A stretch of DNA of 9,128 nucleotides from DATAFT01 sp035544635 (GTDB taxonomy: Bacteria > Acidobacteriota > Thermoanaerobaculia > Multivoradales > Multivoraceae). Under the pieces are notes generated by a model, which was not told the origin of the DNA, searched no databases, and saw nothing but the letters and a program-made list of their open reading frames with translations. Location: assembly GCA_035544635.1 (NCBI GenBank), contig DATKDQ010000266.1:1-9128 (forward strand), written 5' to 3'. This document shows, piece by piece, positions 1-5,168 of the stretch. Both the position numbers and the translations under genes were made by a program. Within the stretch, counting starts at the first letter, position 1. The number at the start of each line of letters is the position of its first letter.

Positions 1-282
1 AACGCGCGCCGGCTCGGCACCGCCGGGAAGATCCTCTTCCCCATCCCCAACCGGCGCCTCTCGAAGCGCCTCTACCGCATGACCGCGCCGACGCTCCTGG
101 TGTGGGGCAGGCAGGACAAGCTGATCCCGCCGCCCTACGCCGAGCGGTTCCTCGAGCTCCTGCCCGGCGAGAGCCGGATCGCCTGGATCGACCAGGCCGG
201 GCACATGGTGCCCTACGAGCAGACCGCCGCGGTGGCGGAGGCGATCGCCGGGTTCCTGGCGCAGTCGGCGTCGGCGGCATAG
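1..282 (+). CDS. Alpha/beta hydrolase, C-terminal end (5' truncated)
   Basis: The reading frame is open from the first base to the TAG at 280-282 and gives the last 93 residues of an alpha/beta-hydrolase-fold enzyme. The visible part has the classic C-terminal layout. A core strand, TLLVWGRQDKLIPP, carries the probable catalytic acid (Asp39 of the fragment). It is followed by a helix and by the strand/loop IAWIDQAGHMVPYEQ, which carries the probable catalytic His68, and then a closing helix. The nucleophile elbow (GxSxG) would lie upstream, outside the window. In this superfamily such enzymes hydrolyse esters, C-C bonds (MhpC/BphD type) or epoxides; the substrate cannot be read from this end. 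An internal ATG at 79 is not the start, because family-like sequence continues upstream of it. The neighbour downstream on the same strand is a LimB-like monooxygenase, so a shared role in breakdown of a hydrophobic compound is possible but unproven. Confidence 0.88.
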   Translation, partial: NARRLGTAGKILFPIPNRRLSKRLYRMTAPTLLVWGRQDKLIPPPYAERFLELLPGESRIAWIDQAGHMVPYEQTAAVAEAIAGFLAQSASAA

Positions 283-387
283 GCGGGCGACGCCGCGCGA
301 CCTCGGACTGGGCGCCCGGCTCTTCATTTCCAGATGAGCACCTGATCGAAACGGCAGGTGGGCGTCGGCCGCATCGGCAACGGCGAA

Positions 388-444
388 GATCCGCGACCGA
401 CTTTGCGACCGGCGGATCATCCGGCGCGGCCGCCGCCGTACAAT
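388..444 (+). promoter_or_regulatory. Candidate promoter and operator upstream of the monooxygenase
   Basis: The 206-bp gap between the hydrolase and the monooxygenase holds a TACAAT at 439-444, five of six matches to the bacterial -10 consensus and conspicuous in such GC-rich sequence. It lies 44 nt before the ATG at 489. No good -35 hexamer sits 16-18 nt upstream. Instead that position is occupied by the odd-centred palindrome CGGATCATCCG (413-423). An inverted repeat GATCCGC (388-394) / GCGGATC (412-418) and a direct repeat GCGACCG (393-399 and 405-411) overlap it. This could be an activator or repressor site at a promoter with a weak -35. It is inferred from sequence only, and AT-rich hexamers can occur by chance. 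The rest of the gap shows nothing recognisable. Confidence 0.35.
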
Positions 445-488
445 CGACGCCGCGAGACGATTCGGTCCGCTTTCCTCCAGGGGGTTTG

Positions 489-1718
489 ATGTCCAGATTG
501 GCCTTCGGCGCGTTCCTCGCACCTCATCACCCGATCGGCGAGCATCCGACGCTCCAGCTCCGCCGCGACCTCGAGCTGGTCGACCACCTCGACCGGCTCG
601 GCTACGACGAGTTCTGGTGCGGCGAGCACCACTCCACCGGCTGGGAGGTGATCGCCTCGCCCGAGATGTTCCTCGCCGCCGCCGGCGAGCGCACGCATCG
701 CATCAAGCTCGGCACCGGCGTCGTCTCGCTTCCCTTCCACCATCCCTTCCACGTCGCGCAGCGCATCGTGCAGCTCGATCACATGACGCGGGGCCGCGTC
801 CTCTTCGGCACCGGGCCGGGAGCACTGCCGTCGGACGCCTACACGCTGGGGATCGATCCCATGGTGACGCGCGATCGTCAGGACGAGGCGATCGGCGTCG
901 TGCGGCGCCTCCTGCGCGGCGAGGAGCGCTTCGACTACGAGTGCGAATGGTTCACCCTGCGCCAGGCCAAGCTCCAGCTCCTCCCGGTGCAGGAGGAGAT
1001 CCCGATGGCGGTGGCCTCGATGATCAGCCCGTCGGGCATGACCCTCGCCGGCAAGTACGGCATCGGCGTGCTCTCGATCGGCTCGATGTCGACCGCCGGG
1101 CTCCAGGCGCTGCCCACGCAGTGGAGCTTCGCCGAGGATTCGGCGGCGCGGCACGGATCACACGTCTCCCGGCGCGACTGGCGCGTCGTGATGTCCTGGC
1201 ACATCGCCGAGACGCGGGACCAGGCGAGGAAGGAGGCCCGCGACGGCTTCCTGCGCTGGCACAACGAGTACACGGTCGGCACGTTGATGATGCCCGGCGC
1301 GGTGGCCTACGACTCGGCCGAGCAGGCGTTCACGGCGCTCGAGGCGACCGCCACGGTGATCGGGACGCCCGACGACCTGGTGCGCGCCATCCGCCAGATG
1401 GAGGAGATCACCGGCGGCTTCGGCACCGTGATCGGCTTCGCTCACGACTGGGCCAGCCGCGAGGCGCAGCTGGGGAGCTGGGAGCTGGTGGCGCGCTACG
1501 TCATGCCCGAGGTCAACGGTCTGCTCGACGGGTACCGCGAGTCGCAGCGCTACGTGATCGAGCACCGCGACGCGTTCAACCGCGCCGGCGAGGCGATCCT
1601 GGCGAAGATCCACGAGAACGAGAGCGCCGCCCGCGCGCTGGCCGAGGGGCTGGAGGCGACGCAGGCCGCGGCCGCCGCGATCCCCGCCCATCACGCGCCG
1701 GGGCTCGACAAGCGCTGA
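489..1718 (+). CDS. LLM-class flavin-dependent monooxygenase, limonene 1,2-monooxygenase (LimB)-like
   Basis: This 409-residue protein belongs to the bacterial luciferase-like (LLM) TIM-barrel family, which uses reduced FMN supplied by a separate reductase and O2. The start at 489 has a purine-rich AGGGGG at 479-484. The frame stays open upstream to 102, but that stretch does not look like protein. The N-terminus has the LimB-subgroup pattern FGAFLAPHHPIGEHPTLQ (6-23), then LGYDEFWCGEHHSTGWE (37-53), IKLGTGVVSLPFHHPF (72-87) and DHMTRGRVLFGTGPGALPSD (97-116). Further hallmarks are SPSGMTLAGKYGIGVLS (180-196), HIAETRDQA (238-246), VIGTPDDLVRAI (290-301) and GGFGTVIGFAHDWA (309-322). Length fits the roughly 400-residue family. 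LimB of Rhodococcus epoxidises limonene, and other members act on other terpenoid, alkyl or unknown substrates, so the family call is firm and the substrate is not. The C-terminus (about 360-409) is an Ala/Glu-rich helix. The gene runs convergently towards the creatininase-family gene. Confidence 0.93.
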   Translation: MSRLAFGAFLAPHHPIGEHPTLQLRRDLELVDHLDRLGYDEFWCGEHHSTGWEVIASPEMFLAAAGERTHRIKLGTGVVSLPFHHPFHVAQRIVQLDHMTRGRVLFGTGPGALPSDAYTLGIDPMVTRDRQDEAIGVVRRLLRGEERFDYECEWFTLRQAKLQLLPVQEEIPMAVASMISPSGMTLAGKYGIGVLSIGSMSTAGLQALPTQWSFAEDSAARHGSHVSRRDWRVVMSWHIAETRDQARKEARDGFLRWHNEYTVGTLMMPGAVAYDSAEQAFTALEATATVIGTPDDLVRAIRQMEEITGGFGTVIGFAHDWASREAQLGSWELVARYVMPEVNGLLDGYRESQRYVIEHRDAFNRAGEAILAKIHENESAARALAEGLEATQAAAAAIPAHHAPGLDKR

Positions 1719-1745
1719 GCAGAGACCCGGGAGCTGAGATCGCCA

Positions 1746-1825
1746 CTCCGCGTAGAGGCGGAGCTTGCCCCGCTCGGTTCGCAGCGCCGCGCCCGCCGAC
1801 CCGGGCAGCGGGCAAGCTGCTCCGC
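1746..1825. terminator. Inverted repeat between convergent genes, probable bidirectional terminator
   Basis: The 127-bp gap between two convergent stop codons contains nested dyad symmetry. A small hairpin is formed by CTCCGC (1746-1751), the loop GTAGAG, and GCGGAG (1758-1763). A larger, competing stem pairs GCGGAGCTTGCCC (1758-1770) with GGGCAAG + CTCCGC (1810-1816 and 1820-1825). It has 13 base pairs interrupted by a 3-nt bulge (CTG, 1817-1819) and encloses a GC-rich 39-nt loop. There is no T-run on either strand, so it is not a textbook intrinsic terminator. Its position 3' of both genes nevertheless fits transcription termination or mRNA 3'-end protection in both directions. It could also be a copy of a dispersed intergenic repeat. 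Confidence 0.5.
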
Positions 1826-1845
1826 TACCTCCGAAGCAAGCGCCC

Positions 1846-2613
1846 CTACTCGGCGGCGTCTTCGAGGAACCACAGGTAATCCTCGCGCACGTCGTCCACG
1901 GCGGCGGCGCACAGCCTCTCACCGGCCTCCACCGACGCCAGCGAGGGATCCGATCCCATGCGGCCGTCGGGAAAGCGGCGCCGGAAGTCCTCGGCGTCGC
2001 GGATCGGCCCGCGTGGCGCGACCCGCGGGCTCATCTCGACCCGCCTCACCGCCTCGGGGTGCGCGAACCACGAGAGCGACACCTCGGAGGCGGTGGCATG
2101 CATCCCGTCGGCATCCCCGAAGAGCTCCTTCTGGAGCGCTCCCACGCGTGGACCGCTCCACCAGTTACGCTGGCGCAGGCGCAGGGGGGAGGGCATGCTG
2201 TCTAGCATGCCCTCCGCCCGCGGCGTGATCCCCGCCGCCCAGATCTCCGAGAACGCCGCCTGGAGGGTGGCGATGTTGCCGCCGTGCCCGTTGAGGAAGT
2301 AGACGTGGTCGAAGCCGTGGCGGGCGAGCGACTCGACCACGTCGCGCACCACCTCGAGCAGCGTCGAAGGCCGAAGCGTGATCGACCCCGGGAACGCCAT
2401 GTGGTGCTGCGACATCCCCACGGCGAGGGTCGGCGCGACGATGGCGCCGACCGCCTCGCCGACCAGTGCCGCCACCGTCGCCGGGCAGATCGCGTCGGTG
2501 CCGAGGAGCCCGTTCGGCCCGTGCTGCTCGGTGGAGCCGATCGGGACCAGGATGCCGGTCGATTTCCCGAGGTATGCCTCGACCTCGGGCCAGGTCATGA
2601 GCTCTAGCCGCAT
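1846..2613 (-). CDS. Creatininase-family amidohydrolase
   Basis: This 255-residue protein is a full-length member of the creatininase / MftE / formamide-hydrolase family, metal-dependent cyclic-amide and amide hydrolases. All expected metal-ligand motifs are visible: STEQHGPNGLLGTD with Glu29, His31 and Asp40; the NGHGGN signature with His110; and HATASEVS with Glu177. Length matches the roughly 240-265 residues typical of the family. The start at 2613 is chosen for the strong GGGAGGAG at 2617-2624; an open frame extends to 2724 but overlaps the preceding gene. The gene lies 16 bp after the stop of the Gly-rich TPM-protein gene, so it is probably the last gene of that transcript. The substrate is not readable: creatinine, the mycofactocin precursor peptide and 3-dehydro-scyllo-inosose are all used in this family. 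No mycofactocin genes are in view, which argues mildly against an MftE role. Confidence 0.92.
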   Translation of the reverse strand: MRLELMTWPEVEAYLGKSTGILVPIGSTEQHGPNGLLGTDAICPATVAALVGEAVGAIVAPTLAVGMSQHHMAFPGSITLRPSTLLEVVRDVVESLARHGFDHVYFLNGHGGNIATLQAAFSEIWAAGITPRAEGMLDSMPSPLRLRQRNWWSGPRVGALQKELFGDADGMHATASEVSLSWFAHPEAVRRVEMSPRVAPRGPIRDAEDFRRRFPDGRMGSDPSLASVEAGERLCAAAVDDVREDYLWFLEDAAE

Positions 2614-2629
2614 CGTCTCCTCCCGTCCG

Positions 2630-3643
2630 TCACCACCGGCCGGAGGCGCCGCCTCCACCGAAGCGCCCACCGCCCCCCGAGAAGCCGCCGCCGCCCCCTG
2701 AGAAGCCGCCCCGGAAGCCGCCACCGCGTGAGGACCACCCCCCGCCCCCGCCGGGAGCGCCGCCGGTCGCCCACCGGGCCCCTTTGAAGAGCTTTCCTTC
2801 CTTCTGCTTCCTGCGGAACAGACCTCGCAATGGGGGAAACCCGAGGAGCCAGCCTACGCCGAAGAGCGCCCCCAGCGGCGCGCCGAAGATCGCGAGCGGG
2901 AACAGGAACCAGAACGGGACGAGGAACAGGTAGAGGAACCAGCCGACGGCCCCTTCGGTGGCCAGCGCGATCAGCGAGAACAGGCCGACCACGACGACGA
3001 AGAGGAGGAACAGGACGGCGCGCCCGGCGAGGCTCGGGATGCCGTCCGCGCCGCGCCGCGGCGGAGGCAGCGCGTTCTCCTCCCCGCGCAGGAGGCCGCC
3101 GATCGCCCGGACCGCGCCCTCGACGCCGGCGTCGAAATCGCCCGCGCGGAAGTCGGGGCGCATGACGTCGTCGAGGATGCGCCGCGACGCGGCGTCGGTG
3201 AGCACCGGCTCGAGGCCATAGCCGACCTCGATCCGCATCTGGCGATCGTCGCGCGCGACCAGGATGAGCGCGCCGTCGTCGAACGCGCCGCGCCCGAGCT
3301 TCCAGGTCTCGGCGACGCGGAGGCTGTACTCCTCGAGGCTCTCCCCCTCCAGGCTGGGGAGGGTGAGGATGGCGACCTGCGCGCCCTTCTCCTCCTCGAG
3401 CCGGCGCAGCTCCTCCTCGAGGCGCCGCTCGGCCTCCGGTGACAGCAGGTCGGCGCCGTCGTTCACCCGGCCGGAGAGAAACGGGACCTCGAGGGCGCTC
3501 GCTGCCGGGGGAGTCGCGGCCGCGGCCGCGAGCGCCAACGCCAGGCGGAGCGCCGGCCGCGGCGCGGCAGCGGCACGCGCGAAGGCGCGCGGCTGCGCTC
3601 TCGGCGTCGCGAACCGATCACTCACGATGGGCGCTCGGCTCAT
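2630..3643 (-). CDS. TPM-domain (YgcG-like) secreted/membrane protein with Gly-rich C-terminus
   Basis: The 337-residue product has a Sec-type signal peptide, with an Ala/Leu-rich core at about 31-46 and a likely cleavage after AASA50. A TPM domain follows (about 51-185): SGRVNDGADLLSPEAERRLEEELRRLEEEKGAQVAILTL, LRVAETWKLGRG, DDGALILVARDDRQMRIEVGYGLE, and FDAGVEGAVRAI. Two or three hydrophobic segments come next (about 208-229, 231-253 and 255-270), then a basic stretch. The Gly/Ser/Phe-rich tail contains blocks such as FSGGGGGFSGGGG and ends in GGGGASGRW, a typical ending of this family. The TPM domain is expected outside the membrane. Plant TLP18.3 of this fold takes part in photosystem II repair and has acid-phosphatase activity; the bacterial role is not established. 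ATG 3643 overlaps the upstream gene by 26 bp. GTG 3625, overlapping its stop as GTGAGTGA, is an alternative start. Neither has a good ribosome site, which suggests translational coupling. Confidence 0.9.
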   Translation of the reverse strand: MSRAPIVSDRFATPRAQPRAFARAAAAPRPALRLALALAAAAATPPAASALEVPFLSGRVNDGADLLSPEAERRLEEELRRLEEEKGAQVAILTLPSLEGESLEEYSLRVAETWKLGRGAFDDGALILVARDDRQMRIEVGYGLEPVLTDAASRRILDDVMRPDFRAGDFDAGVEGAVRAIGGLLRGEENALPPPRRGADGIPSLAGRAVLFLLFVVVVGLFSLIALATEGAVGWFLYLFLVPFWFLFPLAIFGAPLGALFGVGWLLGFPPLRGLFRRKQKEGKLFKGARWATGGAPGGGGGWSSRGGGFRGGFSGGGGGFSGGGGRFGGGGASGRW

Positions 3644-4274
3644 CCGGCAGCTCGTCGATGTCGGCGCCGGGGCCGGTCACTCCACTCGCCTCGAGCAGGG
3701 CGCCGATGTCTCCGATCGCGGCGAGCATGGACTGCGCGGCACGACCCTGGCGCAGGCCGCCCGCGAGCCGGTCGATGATCGGGGGCCAGGCCGCCGCCGG
3801 CACGCGCCGCTCGACGCCGCTGTCGCGCAGGATCTCGACGCGATGCTCGAACAGCGCGACCAGCACGAGGACTCCGGTGCGCCCGCGCGTAGTACCGACG
3901 CCGTTCTCGAGAAACGCGACCGCGGCGCGCCGCTCCACTCTCAGGTCGAGCACCTCGGCACCGATCAGGGCGCGATGGAGCGCCGGCGCGACCGCCGGCA
4001 GCAGATAGCCCACTCCGGCGCCGGCCCAGGCCGGCAGCGCCAGCCACAGCCAGATCGACCCGCCCCACAGCCCGAGCGCGCCGTGCAGGACGGAGGCCAC
4101 CAGCGCCGCCGCCAGCGCGCCGAGCGCGGCGCCCTTCCACAGCGCGCCCTGGTACTGATCGCAGCGCTCGACGACGGTGGTGACGATCTCGCCGGCGCTC
4201 CTGCGCTCCGCCGCGGCGACCGCGGCGCGGATGGCCTCGAGATCCGCGTCGGTGAACACCGGACGCGGGCTCAT
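3618..4274 (-). CDS. Small membrane TPM-domain protein (second YgcG-like paralogue)
   Basis: This 218-residue protein resembles the shorter integral-membrane TPM-family proteins often found beside LemA and YgcG-like genes. Residues 7-40 (FTDADLEAIRAAVAAAERRSAGEIVTTVVERCDQY) resemble the opening of a TPM domain. Two hydrophobic hairpin segments follow (about 46-66 and 70-95). The remainder (LRVERRAAVAFLENGVGTTRGRTGVLVLVALFEHRVEILRDSGV, about 111-154) matches the second half of the domain, so a membrane hairpin appears inserted in it. There is no signal peptide and no Gly-rich tail. ATG 4274 is preferred because family-like sequence begins there; an in-frame GTG at 4319 would add 15 unconvincing residues. 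It lies 121 bp after lemA and overlaps the next TPM gene. The function is unknown, and an envelope-linked role is inferred from context. Confidence 0.82.
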   Translation of the reverse strand: MSPRPVFTDADLEAIRAAVAAAERRSAGEIVTTVVERCDQYQGALWKGAALGALAAALVASVLHGALGLWGGSIWLWLALPAWAGAGVGYLLPAVAPALHRALIGAEVLDLRVERRAAVAFLENGVGTTRGRTGVLVLVALFEHRVEILRDSGVERRVPAAAWPPIIDRLAGGLRQGRAAQSMLAAIGDIGALLEASGVTGPGADIDELPDEPSAHRE

Positions 4275-4395
4275 CTCACCACCGCCGGGCCGGCGACCGG
4301 AACGCGCTCGCGGGTCCACCCGCGAAGGCTCTGCGGACCGACGGGGTGCCTCATGCTCGCTCCGGATCGGGGCCCGGGTGCCACCGAGCCTCGCT

Positions 4396-4998
4396 TCAGA
4401 ACTGCACGGGAGGGGGCTCGTCGGCCCCGGCTACGGCTTCGAAGTACGGCTTCTGCTCGAACCCCATGATCGGCGCGATGATCACGGTGGGAAAGCGCCG
4501 GCGCGCCGTGTTGTACTCGCGGGCCGCCTCGTTGAAGCGCATGCGCTCCACCGAGATGCGGTTCTCGGTGCCCTCGAGCTGGGCCTGCAGATCGCGGAAC
4601 GCCTCGGTCGCGCGCAGCTCGGGGTAGCGTTCGACCACGACCAGCAGCCGTGAGAGCGCGGAGGAGAGCTGGTCCTGCGCCTGCTCGAACTGGCGGAGCT
4701 GCTCGGCGTTCTCCGGAGCGCCCGACAGCGTGACCTGACCGGCCCTGGCGCGCGCTTCGGTGACCGCGGTGAAGGTGTCGCGTTCGAACGCGGCCGCGCC
4801 CTTCACCGTCTCGACCAGGTTCGGGATCAGGTCGCCGCGGCGCTGGTACACGTTCTCGACCTGGCTCCACGCCGTGTCCACCCCCTCGTCGAGCCCCACC
4901 AGCCGGTTGTACGAGCCGGCCGCCGTCGCGACCAGGACCACCAGCGCGAGCACCACCACGGCGCCGCACCCGAATAGAGCCGCCCTTCCCTTCGCCAT
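4396..4998 (-). CDS. lemA: LemA family protein
   Basis: The 200-residue product is a full-length LemA-family protein (family usually 180-200 residues). One N-terminal transmembrane segment (about 10-28, VVVLALVVLVATAA) is followed by a helical domain facing outward. Hallmarks are NRLVGLDEGVDTAWSQVENVYQRRGDLIPNLVETVKG (31-67), SRLLVVVERYPELRA (116-130) and the C-terminal ENRISVERMRFNEAAREYN (145-163) / FPTVIIAPIMGFEQKPYFEA (169-188). ATG 4998 is chosen because GAGGAG lies at 5006-5011, 7 nt upstream; an in-frame ATG at 5022 lacks a ribosome site. Cys11 precedes the hydrophobic core, so it is not a usable lipobox. The molecular function of LemA is not known, although the family is very widespread. 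Linkage to TPM/YgcG-like proteins, seen here directly downstream, is a common arrangement. This gene probably heads the transcript. Confidence 0.95.
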   Translation of the reverse strand: MAKGRAALFGCGAVVVLALVVLVATAAGSYNRLVGLDEGVDTAWSQVENVYQRRGDLIPNLVETVKGAAAFERDTFTAVTEARARAGQVTLSGAPENAEQLRQFEQAQDQLSSALSRLLVVVERYPELRATEAFRDLQAQLEGTENRISVERMRFNEAAREYNTARRRFPTVIIAPIMGFEQKPYFEAVAGADEPPPVQF

Positions 4999-5053
4999 CG
5001 CGCGTCTCCTCAGAGGCGGCATCGCGAGCCGCCCGCTTCATCGCGTGATCCCG

Positions 5054-5112
5054 CGGGGTGGCGGCCGCGTGAACCCCGTGACGCCGCCAGCGGGACCGGT
5101 GTCGCCACCCCG
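5054..5112. repeat. 10-bp perfect inverted repeat in the lemA leader
   Basis: CGGGGTGGCG (5054-5063) pairs exactly with CGCCACCCCG (5103-5112), with 39 nt between them. The site is in the 168-bp gap between the membrane-protein stop (5167) and lemA (4998). It lies between a candidate lemA promoter and the lemA ribosome site, so on the minus strand it could form a long hairpin in the lemA 5' untranslated region. It could equally lie at the 3' end of the upstream gene's transcript and act as a terminator, although no T-run follows. Chance GC-rich pairing is possible, but a 10-bp exact match is notable. Confidence 0.4.
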
Positions 5113-5144
5113 GCTCGCGGCCGGCGCGGCCGCCCGCCTGCGGC

Positions 5145-5168
5145 AGTGTAGCCCAGCGCTCGAGCGCT
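5145..5168 (-). promoter_or_regulatory. Candidate lemA promoter with 14-bp palindrome
   Basis: On the minus strand a TACACT (complement of 5145-5150) resembles a -10 box and lies just after the stop codon of the upstream membrane-protein gene. Immediately upstream of it is the perfect 14-bp palindrome AGCGCTCGAGCGCT (5155-5168), which reaches into that stop codon and would occupy the -35/-10 spacer. The arrangement fits an operator, but no clear -35 hexamer is seen. A predicted start near 5138 would give a lemA leader of about 140 nt containing the inverted repeat at 5054-5112. Confidence 0.3.

Noticed and set aside
102..488. Long in-frame 5' extension of the monooxygenase gene
   Set aside because: It overlaps the hydrolase end in another frame, is Arg/Gly-rich low-complexity sequence and has no family similarity. 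The family N-terminus starts exactly at 489 after an AGGGGG.
2630..2780. GC-rich repetitive DNA at the end of the TPM gene, suspected tandem repeat
   Set aside because: The repetition follows from the Gly/Ser/Phe-rich protein tail that is normal for this family, so it is not listed as an independent repeat.
4996..5022. LemA start at the upstream ATG 5022, or lipoprotein signal around Cys11
   Set aside because: No ribosome site precedes 5022, while GAGGAG is well placed for 4998. Cys11 comes before, not after, the hydrophobic segment, so it is not a lipobox.
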